Source: Oopsacas minuta (lineage: Eukaryota > Porifera > Hexactinellida > Lyssacinosida > Leucopsacidae). Taken from it: a stretch of 58,336 nt of DNA. The position numbers were made by a program, and so were the translations under genes. Of the stretch, positions 46,423 through 58,336 are shown in pieces (the first letter of the stretch is position 1; every line of letters begins with the position of its first letter). Below the pieces are notes generated by a model, which searched no databases, was not told where the DNA came from, and saw only the letters and a list, made by a program, of their open reading frames with translations. Location of the stretch: positions 210,807 through 269,142 of the forward strand of contig JAKMXF010000331.1 of assembly GCA_024704765.1 (NCBI GenBank). Reading direction: 5' to 3'.

Positions 46423-48792
46423 ACGAGTGTGAAGTTGGCTGAATATTCGACCAGCATTACTTCAACCATGTACTTGACTAATTTCCCAAGGTCAGTATGT
46501 AAATATTTTTGGACATTCGAAAGAAGACATACTGATGTTTCTGAAAATGAATTTATATTTTATATACTTATAATTTTCTTATAGAAATTGGTGTATCTAA
46601 CTAGCAGTAGTTCACATATGAATTTAGTATTCTTAAGCCAATTATTCTTTCCTGAAATCAATGGCATGGATGCCTGCTGCATGTACGTTTAGGTGTTTAA
46701 AATTTATGTTAAATTAGTCAAAACCTTTCGAGATATTTAGATCTGAAAACTTGCTTGTTTGAGTCGAGTCTCTATTTGATTTGTACAAACACAAATTTAA
46801 TGAAACATTATAGTAACGCATACAGAATACTGGTAATATCAACTGTTTGATGTATTACGAAATGATTTGTGAATCTAAATATTGGTATATTTATTGGTGA
46901 ATTGATATTGGTTCAATAAATACGAAAACTTCCATCAAAATTAACAGAATACAAAAAATTATAAGATTATATGATCCTTGCATTGTCTTGATTTGTAGTG
47001 TTACGAGTTGATGTATTTAGTTGTTGTGTACCTCTCAAGTAGGCAGCGGAAGTTATTAAGCTATAAGGACTCACATATGTATTCTATGTTTGATTATTTA
47101 TCTTCATTTTTACTGTTATCAAAGTCTATCTCTATCGTTCTTACTTGTTCCTGTCATGGTCACTGCTTGTAGGGCGTAACATTTTGCTTCACAGTTACGC
47201 TGTGTTGCAGAGCATTAATGGAGCGGGCTCCTATTTAATTGCAAACAATTTACAATTTCATTGTTCTGCATGAAATTCAATATTCTTTCTATAAAAAGTG
47301 GGTCCTGGGACACTTTTGTATAATTCACAATTTATTGAAATGGTTTGATTTTGCACATTTAGTAATTTCTCGTATGTACAATGGTTAAATTAATCCTGAA
47401 TACTTAAATTTCAAATCTCATTTAATTCTGGAGAATGTAAGGAGAGCAATTGCAGCGGGAGTCGGAGTGTGCTCCTTTCTGAGTAAGGATCGGAGGTGGG
47501 AGCAAGTTCACTCCAGAGACTTCTGAACCCCCGAAGGTACCCAAACTTTGCGCCTATAGTAATTTATTTAGACTCCTCTTAATAGGGTCACATCGGATAA
47601 GGTCATTTTAACCCGATAAATCGGAATAAACGTTTTGGACCGATTAACCGGAGTTGTTTAACATTATTTTTATGGTTCTGTTTATGGCCAAGTGGCCCGA
47701 TGAATAATGGCTCTATTAAGCTTAATCTACTGTAGTTCCAGACGCTGTTCTTATGGCTTAAAATACATTCTCCGCTTATATCAAAATGAAAGTTTTCTAT
47801 AAAGCCTCAGTTTATTCAATTATCCACAAAAGCATATCCAGTATAATAATAGAAGGAACACCTATTGGCCCATTTAAGATTGATATTACGGGAGTTGAGT
47901 GTAGGTAGCTTCAATTTGACCAAAATCAATATATATGAAAAGCGTAAATTATAACAATATATTAGTAGTTGGGCTACATATTACCCTTTAGTATATTATC
48001 TCATAATTTAGAATTTCTATTACTAGGCATATACTGTTTATTGTTGTACCTCTACTATAACCTTGTCTAATATTTCTAAAACATGTTCATAGTGATTACC
48101 TGTATGTACATTATATATTGATCCATTAGCATATTATTATAATGATTTCATGGTACAGCTAATCTTAGTTGATTAATTCATTGAAATTTACCAAATAATT
48201 CTGAATTATTCATTTCTACTCGACAATTCAAACACTGATTATATTTAATCTTTTTTGGAATATATGGGAACTAAATGCTATGACATAATTGAAATTACTT
48301 TGTATATTCTATAATTCATTGACTAATTCATAATGAGTCAACTGAAATCAAACAGCTGATATTGCAATATTCTGTATGTTCTACTATAGTAAGAATGGAT
48401 TAGAATGTTCATTAAGTTGATGTGCTTAGTACAAATCAAATAGAGACTCAACACAACCAAGACATTCTTCAAACCTAGATATCTCAAAATGTTTTGACTA
48501 TTTTAACACAATATTTTAAACACATGAACGTACATGCAGCAGGAATCCATGTCCATGATTTCAGGAAAAAATGATTTGTTTAAGTATACTAAATTCATAA
48601 TTGAACTACTACTAGTTAGATACACCAATTTCTATTCGAAAATTATAAGTTTATAAATGCAAATTCATTTTCAGAAACGTCGTTATCTCTTCTTTCGAAT
48701 GTCCCAAAATATTTACATACTGACCATGGGAGGTTAGTCAAATTCATGGTTGAAGTACTGCTGGTCGAATATTCAGCCAACTTCACACTCGT
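46423..48792. mobile_element. Non-coding element with about 440-bp inverted arms
   Basis: The left arm, 46423 to about 46865, begins acgagtgtgaagttggctga. It is an inverted copy of about 48345-48792, which ends tcagccaacttcacactcgt. The match extends inward past the Tcaaatagagactc word and the paired tatcaRctgtttgat. The 1.5-kb centre has no coding frame, only a possible decayed MITE at 47740-47906 and G+C-richer patches. Long arms without genes suggest a non-autonomous MULE-like element. A similar end lies at about 3905-3950. Confidence 0.7.
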
Positions 48793-50249
48793 ATTCAGGT
48801 ACAATATTGAAAGCATATAGGGGCATTGGGTTCCAAACATATTGTTGCTAGGGGCCTCTTAAGGTGTTACTCCTCCATTGCTTGTAAGGCATTAGTAATT
48901 CCTCATATACTGAGTCCCAAAACGGAAGTAAATTCGTATGGTTTTCAAATTGAAAATCAGATACACGGTTTTGTTCTATAAGGAATCCAGGTATCAGACT
49001 CTGTAAGAAGTGAAATGATGTTGTGCAGGGGTGAATCCAGGACTTTCTTGTGGGGGTAACCTCCCAGAAAAATGTTTGAAACTTAGGGCTTAAATATATG
49101 CGAAGAGCGATCCTTGTCACATACGGAGTAAAAGATTAACTTGATTTATGTTATTATGAATTCATTCTTAGAAAGTTAAAGTTAATCAAATCAACGCCTG
49201 TGCCGATGTAATTTTCAATTAGGCAACTGGATTCAATGTTATTTGGTACCCCGCATGTTTGTTGAGGGAAAGTCTCTACCAATATTTAGAAATTTGGATA
49301 ATTTTTTCACTTTATATTCATAAAAATCAATACTTTTACAAATGAGAAACTTGAAATGCGAAATTCTGAGTACTTCATTACCCATATATAACTTTGTTGA
49401 GCTCATGATAACTTGTTGAAACCTAATCTCTAGCATCCTTTTAAGTTTTCTTAGTAATGTATGGAAATATGATTAATCACCTAAAACTTGCGAAAGTATA
49501 CACATCAGGAATTTTCAAATGTCAGGTGCATGACTAAGTTTCACTTCGAGTTTACATGCCAAATTTCGAGTGATGACCCTCGTAAAGAATCTCTTGAATG
49601 TTCTTTCACTTTATTATCTTTTCTAAGATTTAGATGGGTGAAGGATTTGATCCATGTGGCTAGAAATGAATATCATTTTCAGTATCGGTTTGATTATGTC
49701 ATTCTTCTTGTGTGCACCAGAATATTACATGTCCCCCGCATTTCACATACGTAACTAATGCTGAGGTTATAACGAAAGTAGTTGGCCGATTTTGTGTGAT
49801 AACACCATGTAGTAATTCTTTTTGATGGACTATTGATAATATTTTTTAAAATTTATTTTATTTTCCGTATACTCGAGTCTTTAATACAGAGAATGTTTAG
49901 CCACGCTGGTAATCAAACAGCTATAAGAAATTTGGAGATATTTAAGTCAAAAAGTGGCACAAAGCTAGCGTGTAGCGACTGGACAAACTAAACATGCTAT
50001 TTGAAACTATTATCACATTATGTTTGCATACTAGTCATATGAGGAACTAGAATTTGCGATATTCGTATTCAGTTTATTGTGCTACCTCCTGTAACCCTTG
50101 ATGGCAAGTTTTTGGAATGTTAATTAGGTTTTACATTGTATATATCAATTTAACAATACATCCTGTTAATTTGAGGCTGAAATTGGATATTCATAGCGTA
50201 TTTGCACTTGTCATGGTTGAGTCTATATACATTATATTATTTATATACG
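48793..50249. other. Intergenic DNA
   Basis: No gene supported. Short frames at 48848-49120 (minus) and 49488-49754 (plus) have no recognisable motif. Confidence 0.45.
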
Positions 50250-52752
50250 TACAATGTCAGGGTTGAGGTCAATTACAATTATAATTGTGTAATTGTAATT
50301 TAGTTGTAATTGAAAATTTCAAGAGTCTTATAATCGCAATTAATCGTAATTGATTTCCTATTTGGTGTAATTGTTCAATTATATTTCAATTACATTTTTG
50401 TTTTTCATGTGTGTGAAATGTTCCAGTGGATTATAATATTATGTGTGTTCGGGAACACACAATTCCAAACTTTATATATTCACGAACACACTAAATTTGG
50501 AATTGTGAGTTCGTAAACGTAAAGTTCCTATTAATATCACTGCAGCATGAATATTAAATCATGCATGTAACCTGTGAAACAACAAATGAAACGATTAATA
50601 TTTTGATTTACCAAAGAAGTCAAATATACTATTCATTGTCAAAATATAATATAAAATAGAACTTTAATTTGTTGTAACAACTTGCAACGCAGTGTTACAT
50701 TAACATTTCACTTACAATGTCTCCTCCTATATTTGATCATTTTGATCCTCCTGAACATCACACTAGCGTCACATTTAAATGAAATGTAAACGCTGTAACA
50801 AATTGGTATCTGGCTCCTATATAGCAACCTCCAACTTCCATGCTCACATGAAGGTAAGTTTCAAAATACGTAGTTACATTTTCACCATTGAAAGGTCAAA
50901 TTACTTTTTTCTAATCACTAGAGGCATCATCCAGAGGTTGACATAAATCCCGCGACTGGTTCATCGTCCGATCAGAGTATTATGAAATTTATTTCTGTTA
51001 CATCAGACACTTGGAGTTTACAAGGCTCTAGGCAAATAGATCTTACAAAAGTTTTGTAAACTTTATTGCTTGCTCACTATAACCACTTTCCAGAGTTGAT
51101 GATCCCAATTTCTGTGCACTTTTACATAAAGCTCAACCAGCCTAGATCTTACCTAGCCGTAAACATCTTAGTGCCAGGCTCGTACCTGAGAGAACAACTT
51201 AACTTCATGCCAACATTCTCACATGTCTCAGCGCATTTGATGCTATCTGTTTGACATTAGACCTCGGGTCGAGTAGAGATATGAGAAGTTATGGTGGCAC
51301 AACAGGACATTTTATTGAAGATTTCAAACTTAAGAGTGTCATGTTAGCCTGTCATCGCTTTAAGGGTCCTGACACTGCTAAAAACATACTTCTAAACTAC
51401 CAACAAGTCACTTGTAATTTCAATATTGGGAGAAAGATCACTACAATAATCACTGACAATGCTGCAAATATGATTAAAGCGTTCGTAGCTCTACCTGGAT
51501 TTGAAGTAGATAACGTAAGTGTTAGTGACAGTGATGATGAGGACAATGAAATGGAATTCCTTCCTGGTTTCAATATTTTGGATTACCTCCCTAAACACGT
51601 CCCCTGCTTTGCACATACTAATCAACTAGTAGTTAAGGATGGACTGAAGGAGATAGGATCAATATCGAATACTATTAATAGAGGGTCCTAACTGGTTAGC
51701 CATATCCGCCATTCAACCTGGCTACAGAGTTATTTGAAAATGATATATAGTTACAATCAAAGAATGATACAAGGTGGAATAGCATAAATAAGATGCTAAA
51801 GTCTATTCTTCAAGTGGATCCCACCAAAATGGAAATGTTAGATTTCTCTGGAAAACTTAGTAAGTACGAAATGAAGATCCTATAAGAAATCATAGAAATA
51901 TAAATCTCAATTTGTCACAACTTTAATATCATCAGTTAATGCCCGTTTTGCATCATACGAACAAAACGAAGGATTTCAAATGGCAGCAATCCTTGATCCA
52001 AGGTGGAAATTAGACTGGTATAGACCTGATGAAGTTACTCGTTGCACTAATTTCCTTATTGAAAAAGTCTCATTACAATATGGACCAAATGAAATGGATG
52101 AATTGGAGACAACAGCATCCACTGCAAGGAAAAGATGCAGACTATTCAACTTTATGGTATCTCAAAGCATTCTAATATCGAATTCAAAGGGACCGTCACA
52201 AACCCAGGTGGAGATCTATCTTTCCCAACCAACGATTTCAGAGAATGCTGAGCCATTAATCTATTGGGAGAAAGAATTTCCTCAGCTTACTAAAGTTGCC
52301 TTGTGCTATCTTGCAACCCCGCTTCTTCAGCCCCTATTGAAAGATTGTTTTCGATAGCCAGAAAGGCTTCCAAACCGGGGATATGTAGGATATCAGATAA
52401 TCGGTTTGAAGAACTAATGTTCATAAGATGCAACTCTAGCTACCATTAAGAGTTCAATTTGAGTTGGAAATAGTATCATACTTCTTAATTAGTAGTTCAG
52501 TATAATATCCGTCTCATAATTTGATTAGTTATTAAGATTGTCCTAATTTATGCTCTATCATGTTTACTGCATTCATTATTCAAAGTTAATATTCATACAG
52601 TGTAATTGTAATTAATTGTAATTGGAGGAAAAATTGAAATGTAATTGTAATTGGAACTGTTTCGGAGGTCTATAATTGTATTTAAATTGTAATTGAACAT
52701 TTACCTGTCTTGTAATTGAACAAATGTAATTGATCCCAACCCTGCACAATGT
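50250..52752 (+). mobile_element. Second hAT element, with subterminal repeats
   Basis: The left end is cagggttgaggtcaattaca (50258). The right end is its inverse with two mismatches, ending at 52744. The flanking octamers tacaatgt (50250-50257) and cacaatgt (52745-52752) agree at 7 of 8. Both ends are packed with ttgtaatt or its complement over about 150 bases, the kind of subterminal repeat that hAT transposases bind. Confidence 0.92.
50717..52450 (+). pseudogene. hAT transposase with BED finger and a 68-bp intron
   Basis: A start at ATG 50717 (MSPPIFDHFDPPE) leads after a frame break to a BED finger: CKRCNKLVSGSYIATSNFHA, then HMK at the exon end 50853. An intron of 68 bases (gtaagt at 50854, ag at 50921) precedes RHHPEVDINPATG, which completes the finger. 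The core at 51251-51691 has LGSSRDMRSYGGTTGHFIED, IITDNAANMIKAF (second Asp) and PCFAHTNQLVVKDGLKE. The C-terminal dimerisation region at 51980-52357 includes AILDPRWKLDWY and EIYLSQPTI. PLIYWEKEFPQL follows, with RLFSIARKAS just beyond in a shifted frame. Stops near 51235, 51690 and 51880 disable it. Confidence 0.9.
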
Positions 52753-53879
52753 TCATATTTTAGCCTGAATATGCGAAATTCATATTTAGCGTTTGTACTG
52801 TCTCATTTATATGGAGAGAGCAAGTCTCTGTATTTTTGATTTTCCAACTATTTGTTTACAGTTTTAACTATATTTACATATCAACAGAAAATTTCTATGT
52901 TTAAGTTTGTGCATAACCTAGCTTATATTCATAGGCCTTGTAAGCGATCCCTGATTTCTACTTATCTTTTGAGATTTTATCATTATATTACTGGCTAGCT
53001 ACGCTTGCTAGGGGTCGCTGTGCGATAGCTCTTTTCCCCTAACATACCTGAAGAATACAACCCAGGGTTTTCTTTTGTCCATTCCGAAACTGGTTTTAGA
53101 TGGACACCTGATAGCAACGGTTTTAACGGTCAAAAAGTATTCTTATACAATGGTCTCTACATTAACCAACACTGGTTCGGATCAGAAAATTCTGTCGATT
53201 TATCACAATTGTTGGAAGCTATTACATCTATGTATATAGAAGTAATAACATCTTTATACGATTGTGTATAATCTTTATGTCTAATTGCTCATTTAAATTG
53301 TAATACAATAGGATTAGATATGTTGTGCGAGATCTCGAACTGCCAATATCTCTCATGAGTGATGTTGGCGATTTACAATATATGACTTAGTTTTTTATTA
53401 TGGGGGTTTAGCGTTAACTAGCATATGGCTTCTTACACATAATAATGACTTATCACCCTCAGGGTATACTATATCTTCCACTTAGATACAAGTGGACCAG
53501 GTGTTATTTCCACAAAGTGTATTCTGTATTATTTACAGGTCAGTTTAGGGGAGTCGCATGCACTAGTCAGAATTTCGTAGTTCTCATTAATCAGAATATC
53601 CTTAGTTGTCACAATTTAGGATCGATTTTCAGACATGTCGCGTATCAAAATGAGGCCGGCAAACCTCTCACATTTAGGAATTCCAAAATTATATCTAATT
53701 ATTCGATTTGTTTTCATATTTGGAGATCTAATCTTATTTACTTCCAATACTTCTGTTACATTCAAACCTACTATTTGTAATTGTCACCACATTAAGTTAA
53801 ACATCTGTACAATAATTGGAGGTACTATATACAGTTAGAATTTCAATTTATTGGTTATAAGACGAATATAGAATGCATT
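52753..53879. other. Intergenic DNA, function unknown
   Basis: One frame at about 53040-53280 reads NPGFSFVHSETGFRWTPDSN and onward with balanced composition, but I do not recognise it. It may be transposon-derived. At 52820 there is a reversed copy of the gagacttgctctc word. Frames at 53445-53838 show nothing identifiable. Confidence 0.35.
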
Positions 53880-54788
53880 TTAAATGAGTACAAACGTCGC
53901 AAAGGAAAGGATTTTCAACTTCAGATGGACATAAATATATCCGGTCCAAAATAACAGAAAATTTTTTTATCTAAAATGCGCTCTATTTAACTCCATATCG
54001 AACTGGGAACCTGCATCCAGGAATGCTTCAAAGAAATTCATCCCGAATGAGGATTTTGGGCAGCTGATTCTATTATACTCAGCGTATTTAGGGCAAAATT
54101 CAAAAACTTGGGCTTAGCTAAGAGTTCAAAAACAACGCACAAGTTGGAAATTTTACCAGACATCTAATGGCCATACCTTTTTGCCTACACCGCTCATTAA
54201 TCCCACTTATACTTTCTTGCAGCATCCTACATTAGAGAGTATTATAATGATGAAGCTTGATAAGCTAAAGAAATATTTTGTAAAGCGTTGGCAGAATCAA
54301 ATTTCTTCGAGGGAACTATACATTTTTGAATCGGACTTAGTAAAAAATAATGCTGCTGAAAGCTATCTTTCAAGATTAAAATCAATAATAAAAATTAGCC
54401 ATCCCAGATTATGGACGTTTCTTGATACACTAAACGAAATTATTCAAGACACAGACAATGAAATGGGTTGCTTACGTCTTGGGAGAGAAATTACTTGGCA
54501 AAAGAAAAGGACAGCAATCCAAAAAGATGAATGTAGAGGAAAACATAAGCAGAAGTTAAGGGAAGGGAAATTCACTCCAATGAATTTGTTCAGGCAATCA
54601 GCCATACTATTGATATAGATTACACTTACTATTCAAGCGATTCAGACTATTCTGAAGATGGTAATGAACGTCCTAACGAATGGAATAATTGTGTCGTTTG
54701 TCTTTCTCCACGAACAACAACTTGGATTTTTATGCCATGTCGCCATGAATGCTGTTGTTCAAGCTGTGCCAACAAATTGAACAATTGA
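53880..54788 (+). pseudogene. MULE transposase C-terminal half with RING finger
   Basis: About 54070-54180 yields KNLGLAKEFKNNAQVG and then RHLMAIPFLP across a frame change. This is the MULE block after the catalytic core. The open frame 54181-54618 continues with LINPTYTFLQHPTLESI, LKKYFVKRWQNQI and VKNNAAESYLSRLKSI. ISHPRLWTFLDTL and RLGREI follow, the conserved MULE C-terminal pattern. After a frame change an acidic linker (SSDSDYSED) precedes a RING-like finger, CVVCLSP with MPCRHECCCSSC (54692-54780), ending at TGA 54786-54788. Fusion to a ubiquitin-ligase-type RING is known in some animal MULEs. The N-terminal and catalytic parts are not found. Confidence 0.72.
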
Positions 54789-57540
54789 CACAACCTTACC
54801 CTATTTACCGTTCATATATCGAAACTAGATTCCAAATATTTACTGCATAAATGGTGATTTATTCCTTTCTTTCGTCTTCTTCATTCATTTTATAAGCTAT
54901 CATTTCTTAGAGTGTTGTGTTTGTACTTTTACCCAGTTTAAATAGTTTCATTAAACAGAAATAATTAATAAATACATTACGATTAAATGGCAATATATTT
55001 TATAAGTAATAATCGATTCTGACTTGAGACAACTAAGGATATTCTGACTAGTGACAGCTTCGAAATTCTGACTAGCGGAACTTCCCCGTTTGGAGTCTAT
55101 CATTTGATTTCATACTGTATTATATTCTTGGGAGAACATTCTAGTGCCGTGCCACTTCTGCCACTTGGGAGGCGAATATTAAAATACAAACATTTCAATG
55201 TGGTTTGCTCTCACTAGTTTGAAATTGTCATACTGGGGTAATACAGATTCGTAGAATTCAAATATGCTATTCGTGTTGTTCTATCTTATTTACTTTCTAT
55301 GCTATCTGCAATTGAATAGATCATTAGTTCATTATCTATTTAGTCAAGACATTGATAAATAAAATACTCAAATGCTTCTTTCAGGTATATTATAGTATGC
55401 ATATTCAAATATTTGCCGTATTTCCAGGATTTACAATCGTATTTTGTGGCGTACATGTAATTTTGTTCAGGTAGTGTATGTCTGTATACCCAGAAACAAT
55501 TGAAGAAACTGAATGACCCCATGGCTAATTTTTGGTATACAGGGGCATTTTGGTCCGGATCGTAAAAGTTCGAGTCATGGGCAAAATTCACACCTATGAC
55601 CAAATTCTGACAAAATAGTTTATCTTTATGGAATTTTTCCAAAACCATTCTTCACCACTGCTCAGCCAATATACTGGATATGAGTTAGAAATTACATTAC
55701 ATGTACCTCTCATTGTACCAAATGTCCTGACGTAATGATTTTCGCTAAATGCTAACTCATCATGATTGTATACAATAATAAAATTATCCAATTTCGATAT
55801 TTTGTGAATTTCTTAATAGCCCGATACGATGTGGTTAGATCACCCACCCAAAGCTACTTAGCAGCTTTGGTGTCACGACAGAAGGCTATTAAATTTACAT
55901 GGATGGGCTATGGAGAATATAAAATTCTAATTTCCGCAAACTTTCCTCCAGTTGCTTAGTACCAAGTATATCTGGTCGCGTAGCGACCAAAAGCATTTGA
56001 ATTTAGCTGTTTAAATCTCGCTTACTACTTTTACACTATCTATACTGTATTGATTCATCATGCACAATTTCAATTTAACCCATGAAGTTTCAGTAGGTCC
56101 ACAATATATTCTTTTATTGTGCTGGTTTTAGTGCATTTTCTTCGGTTTTCGTGCAATTTTGATTAAAAATGTAGTTCGATTATATCTAGAGATCTGAAAA
56201 ATTGGAAATAAATCCAAATTTTGAGATCTCTAGCTATGATCAAACTCATTTTTCACCATATTTGGTAGAAAATTGGACGAAAAGCACAAAGATCTAACAC
56301 CATTTCAAGATACCTTTGCGATACCACTAAGTCAATTTGAATTCCATTCAAATTTGATATTGTGAACAATATCGCATAGAGAACATAAATTATAGCCAAC
56401 GAATTCAATTTCAAATATATGGAACAACTGAGGCAGCCTAATATACACCCGTAGGTTATTTGCGATATATTTGTATAGATTGTGCTAACTCATTACTTTA
56501 GGCATAGTTCATTCTCTAGAAAAGTTATATTTCGTTTATGCATTTCTTTTGAGTTCTTCACGTTTTAATAGAAAGTGACTATGTTATTGGATGTTTATAG
56601 TTTCACATTATCCGTTAGTGTCAAATTGTATTTACACTTAATTGCATCTATCAAGTTGGAAATGAGAAAATTTCTTATATAACTCATAAATTTGCATACT
56701 CAGGATTCAATCTCTCAAATTCATTTCTACATTAAATTGTCAGTGTGCGGTCTGTCAGACCACAATTACACTCAGGTATAATTGCTTTAGTGGAATCGTG
56801 TTACTATGTTATAGGAATTCAATGAACATAACCTATGTGCACTAGCCGAACACAAGTACCTGATCGACAGTACTCAGTCATGCTCAATGATTTGAATTAA
56901 CTTTTGACTTATATCAATGTCAAATCATATATAAAATCGTGATAGATCACTCAATTTGTTCATTTTAGCATCATCAGTTCAATCAATCAATCATTTATCA
57001 AATCATATACATTCTCAAATCATTCAAAATTCAAACAAATCAATTCAATTAAATTACATTATACAATGCTTAAATAGAAAAGCGTGGATCCAAGCAATTA
57101 GCAAGTACCATGAAGTTATCATCTTTGAGGAAAAGAAATTTTTCTCTTATTATGAGAGAAAGGCACTGTGCAGGGGAATTCGGATCTCAATCATTATCAC
57201 GTAACTGTTTGTGTACTATATCTAAGGCTGGAAATATCATACCACCAATCCCTAAACTATATGGAAATTCATTAGAAAATAAACGAATTGGATCTAGAAT
57301 TCCAATAAATGTTGCAAATGTAACAATTCTAATTTTTGGACTGTTTGATATTCATAACTGGAAGAAAATTTAATGTGCTCCTCTTCTAGTATCAAGAAGA
57401 GATTCTATCATAACATATATTGAATCCTAATGTGTTAGATTATTCAAAGCAAGTGAAAAATTTAATTCTAAATACTTCAGCACATCGCGATGATTTTCTG
57501 CAACTATTAATGTACGCTTTCGTTCTGGATATCTTGTGTG
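54789..57540. other. Intergenic DNA with a hairpin
   Basis: At about 56187-56237 tagagatctgaaaaattgga and its near-perfect complement (tccaaattttgagatctcta) form a hairpin with a 6-base loop. At 55975-55993 ggtcgcgtagcgacc is a perfect palindrome, akin to those near 28048 and 53010. Frames at 55340-55791 (minus) and 56956-57373 (plus) were inspected and not recognised. Confidence 0.45.
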
Positions 57541-57640
57541 TCAATAAATCAACTCAATTCAAATCAATTCAATCAATTCAATCCAATCAAATCAATTCAA
57601 TCCAATCCAATCAAATCAATGCAAATCAATGTATTTTCAA
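57541..57640. repeat. Microsatellite of tcaat/tcaaa units
   Basis: About 100 bases of irregular caattcaat / ccaatcaaat pentamer-like units. A weaker tract of the same type lies at 56975-57060. Confidence 0.85.
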
Positions 57641-58336
57641 ATTCAGATCAGTGGAATCATAGTGAATGATCTGATCCGCCGCACATCATTTTCCAATGTC
57701 ATTGCATAACTGATAACTCAATCAATTCAGATACATTTACCCTTAAAACTCAAACAATTAGATCACAAATTGATGTATTTCAGTTAATTTTGAACTAACT
57801 TCGCCAAGCCGAACATGACAATACTCTCCCATCGCTAAAACTCAATTATTGTCTAGCAAACCAATCAGTTGAAATTTGAATAATACACAAGAATGTTGAA
57901 TCTAATAACTAAATACCTTAAAATCTCTTTCTCTCAATATTTTACTGAGATAAATTCTAAGATTAATTATTCCAGGACATTTTCGCATCTATTAAATAAT
58001 CAAGTGAACAAACAACCCTAGAACCCAAAAGAAGGATTGCATTTTGATGAATTGACCACACACACAGAGAATGGGTCCAACCTGAGTCTGCTATTATACA
58101 ACACTTCAGGTGTAAGTCGCAGAACATTGAAAATGATTTTAATAACACAACTCAAAAAGATTTCTCATCAGAGATCATATACATTTATCTTAGCATACTT
58201 TTGAATGCTGAACTCAAATCTGCAATCAGAATTTCTCTAGCACGTCTAGTTATTCTGAAATCCAATATCCATTTTTTCAATAGTATAGTATTACCTAGTT
58301 ACTAAACTGCTATATGAGCATGCCTATTCTGATTCA
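57641..58336. other. Intergenic DNA to window end
   Basis: Nothing identifiable. Confidence 0.5.

Noticed and set aside
53040-53280. Frame with NPGFSFVHSETGF as a second FLYWCH finger
   Set aside because: Lacks the Cys/His pattern of FLYWCH; identity unknown.
55340-55791. Minus-strand overlapping frames as a gene
   Set aside because: No motif, and the frames overlap without a shared start or splice logic.

Overview
This window is A+T-rich animal nuclear DNA, crowded with DNA transposons at different stages of decay. Two host-type coding exons stand out. One is a MORN3-like exon on the minus strand (20834-21306). The other is a DZIP1/Iguana-like exon on the plus strand (26016-26978). Both families act in cilia or flagella, so the source is probably a ciliated invertebrate. 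The species cannot be named from sequence alone. There are no bacterial operons, rRNA genes or CRISPR arrays, and I recognised no tRNA.

Layout. 0.5-2.3 kb: a 35-bp tandem/foldback repeat, then a decayed DD34D mariner. 3.4-6.0 kb: a broken integrase gene with a C-terminal cysteine-protease-like region. 7.3-8.7 kb: a deleted MULE with a FLYWCH finger, directly abutting a truncated RAG1/Transib-like transposase (8.7-9.9 kb). 11.3-12.6 kb: a nearly intact DD34D mariner. 13.3-20.3 kb: a large element with long inverted repeats around a DDE transposase joined to an OTU protease domain. 20.8-21.3 kb: the MORN3-like exon. 21.7-25.5 kb: a TA-flanked MITE, a decayed DDE transposase (first of two relatives) and a foldback repeat. 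26-27 kb: the DZIP1-like exon.

30.1-33.3 kb holds the main find: a full-length RAG1/Transib-superfamily element. It begins with CACAGTG, the canonical heptamer of V(D)J recombination signals. It ends with a near-match inverted copy and is flanked by the identical 6 bases CTAGCG. Several RAG1-specific blocks are readable despite frameshifts. The right end of the 8.7-9.9 kb copy is an exact inverted heptamer, and homology between the copies stops at that point. 34.3-39.7 kb is a three-layer nest: a minus-strand KRBA2/Ginger-type integrase, interrupted by a maT-like DD37D mariner, whose left terminal repeat was then hit by a ZBED-type hAT. The target duplications prove the order. 40.6-44.1 kb: a reversed MULE fragment, then a nearly intact DDE transposase gene broken only at two homopolymers. 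46.4-48.8 kb: a non-coding element with about 440-bp inverted arms. 50.2-52.8 kb: a second hAT with a 68-bp intron in its BED finger. 53.9-54.8 kb: the end of a MULE fused to a RING finger. 56-57.7 kb: a hairpin and a (TCAAT)-type microsatellite.

Nearly every transposase here carries frameshifts or stops, so little if any is likely to be active as written. The youngest-looking copies are the mariners at 37.9 and 11.3 kb and the DDE gene at 42.1 kb.
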